Source of the DNA: Paenimyroides baculatum | Lineage (GTDB): Bacteria > Bacteroidota > Bacteroidia > Flavobacteriales > Flavobacteriaceae | Assembly (NCBI RefSeq): GCF_008629655.1 | Contig: NZ_VWSG01000001.1 | Span: 124,001 to 188,000, forward strand | DNA length: 64,000 nucleotides | Direction of reading: 5' to 3' | Shown: positions 61,223 through 64,000 of the stretch, piece after piece | How the letters are laid out: each line of letters starts with the position of its first letter | Numbering within the stretch: the first letter of the stretch is position 1 | The notes under the pieces: generated by a model | What the model saw: the letters and a program-made list of their open reading frames with translations, nothing else | Database searches by the model: none | What the model was told of the DNA's origin: nothing | Made by a program: the position numbers and the translations under genes

Positions 61223-62431
61223 TTATAAACCTACTGTCCAACCAGCTGCCCATGTTGGTGTAGCTGTACCGTTACCTGCACCTGTAGCATTAGCATCTTC
61301 TGTAAAGATTTTGCTTACATCTGCAGCAGTACCGTCGGTTTTCTTACCTTTAGATTTTGTAGCAATGTTATCAAATTTAACGCGGGTAGCTTTTAATTCG
61401 CCACTTGCAACATAACCGATACCTTCGTCATGCTCTACATCGAAACCTGTTCCAAAATTGCTTAAAACAACATTGTCAAAAGATCCTTTTGTACCTACAC
61501 GTAATTTCATAGCTTGGTTTTCACTACCACCGTTATTACCAATTAACGTTAAGTTTTTAATTGTTGGGTTAGCAATTGGTGCAGCAGTGTGGTTGTTAGA
61601 GTTGTTGTCTGCTTCGATACCGCGGTTACCGCCGTTTGTTCTTTTTCCGTACCAGTTTTCCCCTAAACCGTTCCAACCTTCTGTCCAGTCGAATAAATCA
61701 TCACCTACTTCAGCGTGGAAATTTGTAACAACTAAATGTTTAGCATCTACTGTACCACCAAACCACTCAAAACCATCATCTGATCCGTCATGAATTTGTA
61801 CATAATCAATTGTTGTTCCTTTACCAACACCAAACATAGAAAGACCGTTGAATTCTTTATCTGCGTTGTAAGAATATCCAGAATATTCGATTCTTAAATA
61901 TTTAATTGATCCTGAATTATCGTTAGCATCAGATCCACCATAAGTTAATTCAGAAACCTCAGCTGTTGCAGTTGTACCTTTATTAATTGGTGCTTTACCA
62001 CAGATTACCAATCCACCCCACTTACCTGGTGCTTTTTCTTCTGCAGTCATTATTACTGGGTTAGATGAAGTTCCCTCAACAAAAATTTGCCCTCCTTGTG
62101 ATACTGCGATGTATCTTACTGCATCAAACTGACCTGATCCTAATGCTGTAGCTTCAATTTTAACACCTGCTTTAATGGTTAATTTTGCACCGTTAGCTAC
62201 GATTAGTTTTCCGGTTAATTTATAAGTTCCGTCTGTTAATGTTACGTGTCCGTCTTTAATTTCTCCTGTTAATGCGTTGCGATCAACTTTGAATGAAGAT
62301 TCTTCACCTGGTTCTTTGATTGGCTCTTCTACAACTGGAGTTGAATCGTCACTAGAGCAAGAAATAGCTGTTGCTGCTAATGTTAATGATAATAATGTTA
62401 AGCTAAATAATTTTGAAATTGGCTTTTTCAT
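61223..62431 (-). CDS. Right-handed beta-helix surface lipoprotein
   Basis: 402 residues. Lipoprotein signal to Cys25 (ATAISC-S), then SSDDSTPVVEEPIKEPGEE as an acidic linker. Residues 55-402 show beta-helix-like repeats with conserved Gly, Asn and Asp (GKLIVANGAKLTIKAGVKIE, RIEYSGYSYNADKEFNGLSM, GDDLFDWTEGWNG, GTGFDVEHDEG). Homologues are common in Bacteroidota beside TonB-dependent receptors, sometimes named 'multidrug transporter' without support. It probably binds a ligand for the receptor gene 87 bases upstream on the same strand. Confidence 0.8.
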   Translation of the reverse strand: MKKPISKLFSLTLLSLTLAATAISCSSDDSTPVVEEPIKEPGEESSFKVDRNALTGEIKDGHVTLTDGTYKLTGKLIVANGAKLTIKAGVKIEATALGSGQFDAVRYIAVSQGGQIFVEGTSSNPVIMTAEEKAPGKWGGLVICGKAPINKGTTATAEVSELTYGGSDANDNSGSIKYLRIEYSGYSYNADKEFNGLSMFGVGKGTTIDYVQIHDGSDDGFEWFGGTVDAKHLVVTNFHAEVGDDLFDWTEGWNGLGENWYGKRTNGGNRGIEADNNSNNHTAAPIANPTIKNLTLIGNNGGSENQAMKLRVGTKGSFDNVVLSNFGTGFDVEHDEGIGYVASGELKATRVKFDNIATKSKGKKTDGTAADVSKIFTEDANATGAGNGTATPTWAAGWTVGL

Positions 62432-62518
62432 TTTCTTTAAAAATTAGTTATTTTTATTTGATACAAAGTTGTGTATTAATACTTTAATGTGTGTTAAGCG
62501 TATGTAATGAATATGTTG

Positions 62519-64000
62519 TTAAAATGTATATTTTGCACCCAAACTAAAGAAGGCTCCTCTTTTATAGGTAACAGCATCTATTGCGCCCAATGCGTTGTCT
62601 TGTATTCTGCGGAATTCTGGATTTAAAATATTGCGTGCTGCGAAATCAAGTGCAAAGTTTTTATGGATTTTTGTCTTTAATATAAAATCTAAACTTCCCA
62701 TTCCTTTGTCGATTAAGTTTCCTTTTTTCTCTACACCTAAAGCGTACAAACGGTCAGAATAATGGGTATATGCAACAGTAGCAGTCATTCCTCTACCTTC
62801 GTTCCATTCTGTTACATAAGAAAGATCTGCGTTTAACAATAAATCAGAAGCTCCGGTAAAAGATGAACGGTCAAAATCAAAATTGGTATTAATCAATCCC
62901 TTTGTTTCGCGTTGAATTTTATCCTTGTCTACTTCCTGATCAGTTTTCATATACGATATATTCAATCCGCCAAAAAGGTTGTTGGTGTTAGTTCTGCCAA
63001 AATCAAAAAGTCTTTTCTTGATTTCGAATTCTGCTCCGTACACATATCCCTTATCACCAATATTAACCCAAGTGATATCGTTGGTAGATGATGCCATGGT
63101 GATTTCGTTGATAGGATCTTGGATATATTTACCAAATGCAGCTACCGAAATTACTTCATCGTTCATTGGGAAAATTTCCCATTTTAAATCTAAGTTGTAG
63201 TTTTGAGACGGATATAAGTAAGGGTTACCTACTTTAATTTCGGTTACGTCTTCGTAAATAAATCGTGCACGTTCTTTAAACTGAGGCAATGTATAGGTTT
63301 TACTTGCTGCCAAACGTAAGTTTTGTGTACCGCTTAATTCGTATTTCAACGATAAATTTGGTAAAAATTCGTTACGGTTAAATTTGTTTGTTTGTTCTAT
63401 AGCATCTAATTGCGTTCTCCATTGCACCGTTTGATCTATTTTTTCGTAACGTAAACCAACAACCGCACTGAATTTATCGGTTAAACGGTATTCTAAATTA
63501 CCAAAACCGGCATGTATGTTTTGTTCACCTGTGTATGTTTGTGGGGTATCGCCTGCAAAAGCTTCAATACCAAACAATCCGCCAGCATAGTTTTGCTGAT
63601 TAAAAAAGGTATCCAAATTGTTCGGATTTACAGCACTTGTTAAAGCATCACCCGAAATACGGAAGTTGTATTGTATCGCTTCAAAATCTCTTTTCTTTAC
63701 ACGCCCGTTATAACCAAAAGTTACTTTACCTCTTTCATTACCGTTTTCATCGGTTCCTAACTTGTAACTTAATGCAAGGTTCGCTGCAATTTCATCTTCT
63801 TTAAGGTTTTGAAAGTAACGGTGGTTATCTGTAATTGTTCGTTGAGCTAAAGTGTAAGTGTTAGTATCTTTCCAGTAAAACATTTTATTCTGTGTTCTGT
63901 CCGGCATATCGCTTTCAATGGTGTTGTAAGAAACAGCCCAATCGAAACCTAATTTCTCGCTTAATTTGTGATTACCTAACAACTGATTAATTAACACAGT
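62519..64000 (-). CDS. TonB-dependent receptor, C-terminal part (cut by the right edge)
   Basis: About 493 C-terminal residues; the 5' end lies beyond the window, and the frame stays open to the edge. The sequence is an outer-membrane beta-barrel with alternating aromatic strands, such as FGYNGRVKKRDFEAIQY, FGNLEYRLTDKFSAVVGLRY, LRLAASKTYTLPQFKERARF and the closing strand KRGAFFSLGAKYTF ending in Phe. LYPSQNYNLDLKWEIFP and FGGLNISYMKT are typical barrel strands of TonB-dependent receptors. The plug and TonB box would be upstream. Paired with the lipoprotein at 61223-62431, it should take up a ligand through the outer membrane; which one is not visible. Confidence 0.88.
   Translation of the reverse strand, partial: TVLINQLLGNHKLSEKLGFDWAVSYNTIESDMPDRTQNKMFYWKDTNTYTLAQRTITDNHRYFQNLKEDEIAANLALSYKLGTDENGNERGKVTFGYNGRVKKRDFEAIQYNFRISGDALTSAVNPNNLDTFFNQQNYAGGLFGIEAFAGDTPQTYTGEQNIHAGFGNLEYRLTDKFSAVVGLRYEKIDQTVQWRTQLDAIEQTNKFNRNEFLPNLSLKYELSGTQNLRLAASKTYTLPQFKERARFIYEDVTEIKVGNPYLYPSQNYNLDLKWEIFPMNDEVISVAAFGKYIQDPINEITMASSTNDITWVNIGDKGYVYGAEFEIKKRLFDFGRTNTNNLFGGLNISYMKTDQEVDKDKIQRETKGLINTNFDFDRSSFTGASDLLLNADLSYVTEWNEGRGMTATVAYTHYSDRLYALGVEKKGNLIDKGMGSLDFILKTKIHKNFALDFAARNILNPEFRRIQDNALGAIDAVTYKRGAFFSLGAKYTF

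Noticed and set aside
1..64000. tRNA, rRNA or known riboswitch genes
   Set aside because: No cloverleaf, rRNA segments or riboswitch consensus were recognised by eye in the intergenic regions; a covariance-model search would be decisive.

Overview
The window is low-GC, densely coded DNA from a member of the Bacteroidota, most likely family Flavobacteriaceae (Flavobacterium/Myroides-like; genus not resolvable from this sequence). Supporting signs are type IX secretion (T9SS) C-terminal sorting domains, a TonB-dependent receptor beside a surface lipoprotein, Bacteroidota-only families (DUF4271, DUF4296, DUF4476), Bacteroidota -7 promoter boxes (TAnnTTTG) and few Shine-Dalgarno sequences. No rRNA, tRNA, insertion sequence, prophage or classical CRISPR array was seen.

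Left edge (1-1477), the most unusual part: the last 22 codons of an ORF whose sequence fits the helix-turn-helix end of an ECF sigma factor; 28 bases later a 365-residue TnpB/Cas12f-like protein whose RuvC catalytic residues are gone and whose C-terminal RuvC-III/zinc-ribbon part is missing; then about 280 non-coding bases with several hairpins and two copies of a structured repeat. This fits a nuclease-dead, RNA-guided transcription cassette (sigma factor, dead Cas12f, guide RNA).

1478-9281: MscS-type channel, secreted C1-family peptidase, MFS transporter, secreted S9 peptidase, DedA protein, monofunctional transglycosylase MtgA and a small lipoprotein.

9282-22407: tetrapyrrole region. A leftward operon (AraC-type regulator, hemH, hemJ, NtrY-like kinase, enoyl-CoA hydratase) diverges from a rightward cluster hemA-hemC-hemD-hemE-hemF-hemB, interrupted by small accessory ORFs, one of which lies between 24-bp direct repeats. 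Together with hemJ and hemH, every step from glutamyl-tRNA to protoheme is encoded except hemL. A second HemD-like protein lies at 50 kb.

22437-31896: cytochrome c lipoprotein, DEAD-box helicase, dusB, DinB-like protein, pirin, OsmC protein, lepA with a repeat in its 5' leader, then a leftward three-gene operon (fulvocin C-like Cys-rich lipoprotein, DUF1573 lipoprotein, membrane-anchored thioredoxin-fold protein) whose promoter region contains a pentanucleotide microsatellite, and YceI.

31971-38059: a tightly packed leftward polyamine-type operon: AdoMet decarboxylase, DUF4178, DUF350, membrane spermidine-synthase-like protein, Tat-lipoprotein flavin oxidoreductase and a polytopic membrane protein. 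It looks like a dedicated envelope-associated system rather than housekeeping spermidine synthesis.

38153-55638: core metabolism and small modules (pckA, DUF423, saccharopine dehydrogenase, double-ATPase ABC protein, OsmC, PolB-like exonuclease, serine hydrolase, XRE regulator with membrane partner, fumarase, DUF4476, HemD-like, DUF4271, polyprenol-phosphate mannosyltransferase, dihydroorotase, DUF4296, tyrS).

55711-64000: cell-surface region, all leftward: LuxE-like acyltransferase, a T9SS protein broken by one in-frame stop codon, a repeat-rich tail-fibre-like protein, two further T9SS cargo proteins (one almost nothing but the sorting domain), and a beta-helix lipoprotein next to a TonB-dependent receptor cut by the right edge. 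Several families of dispersed intergenic palindromic repeats are scattered over the window.
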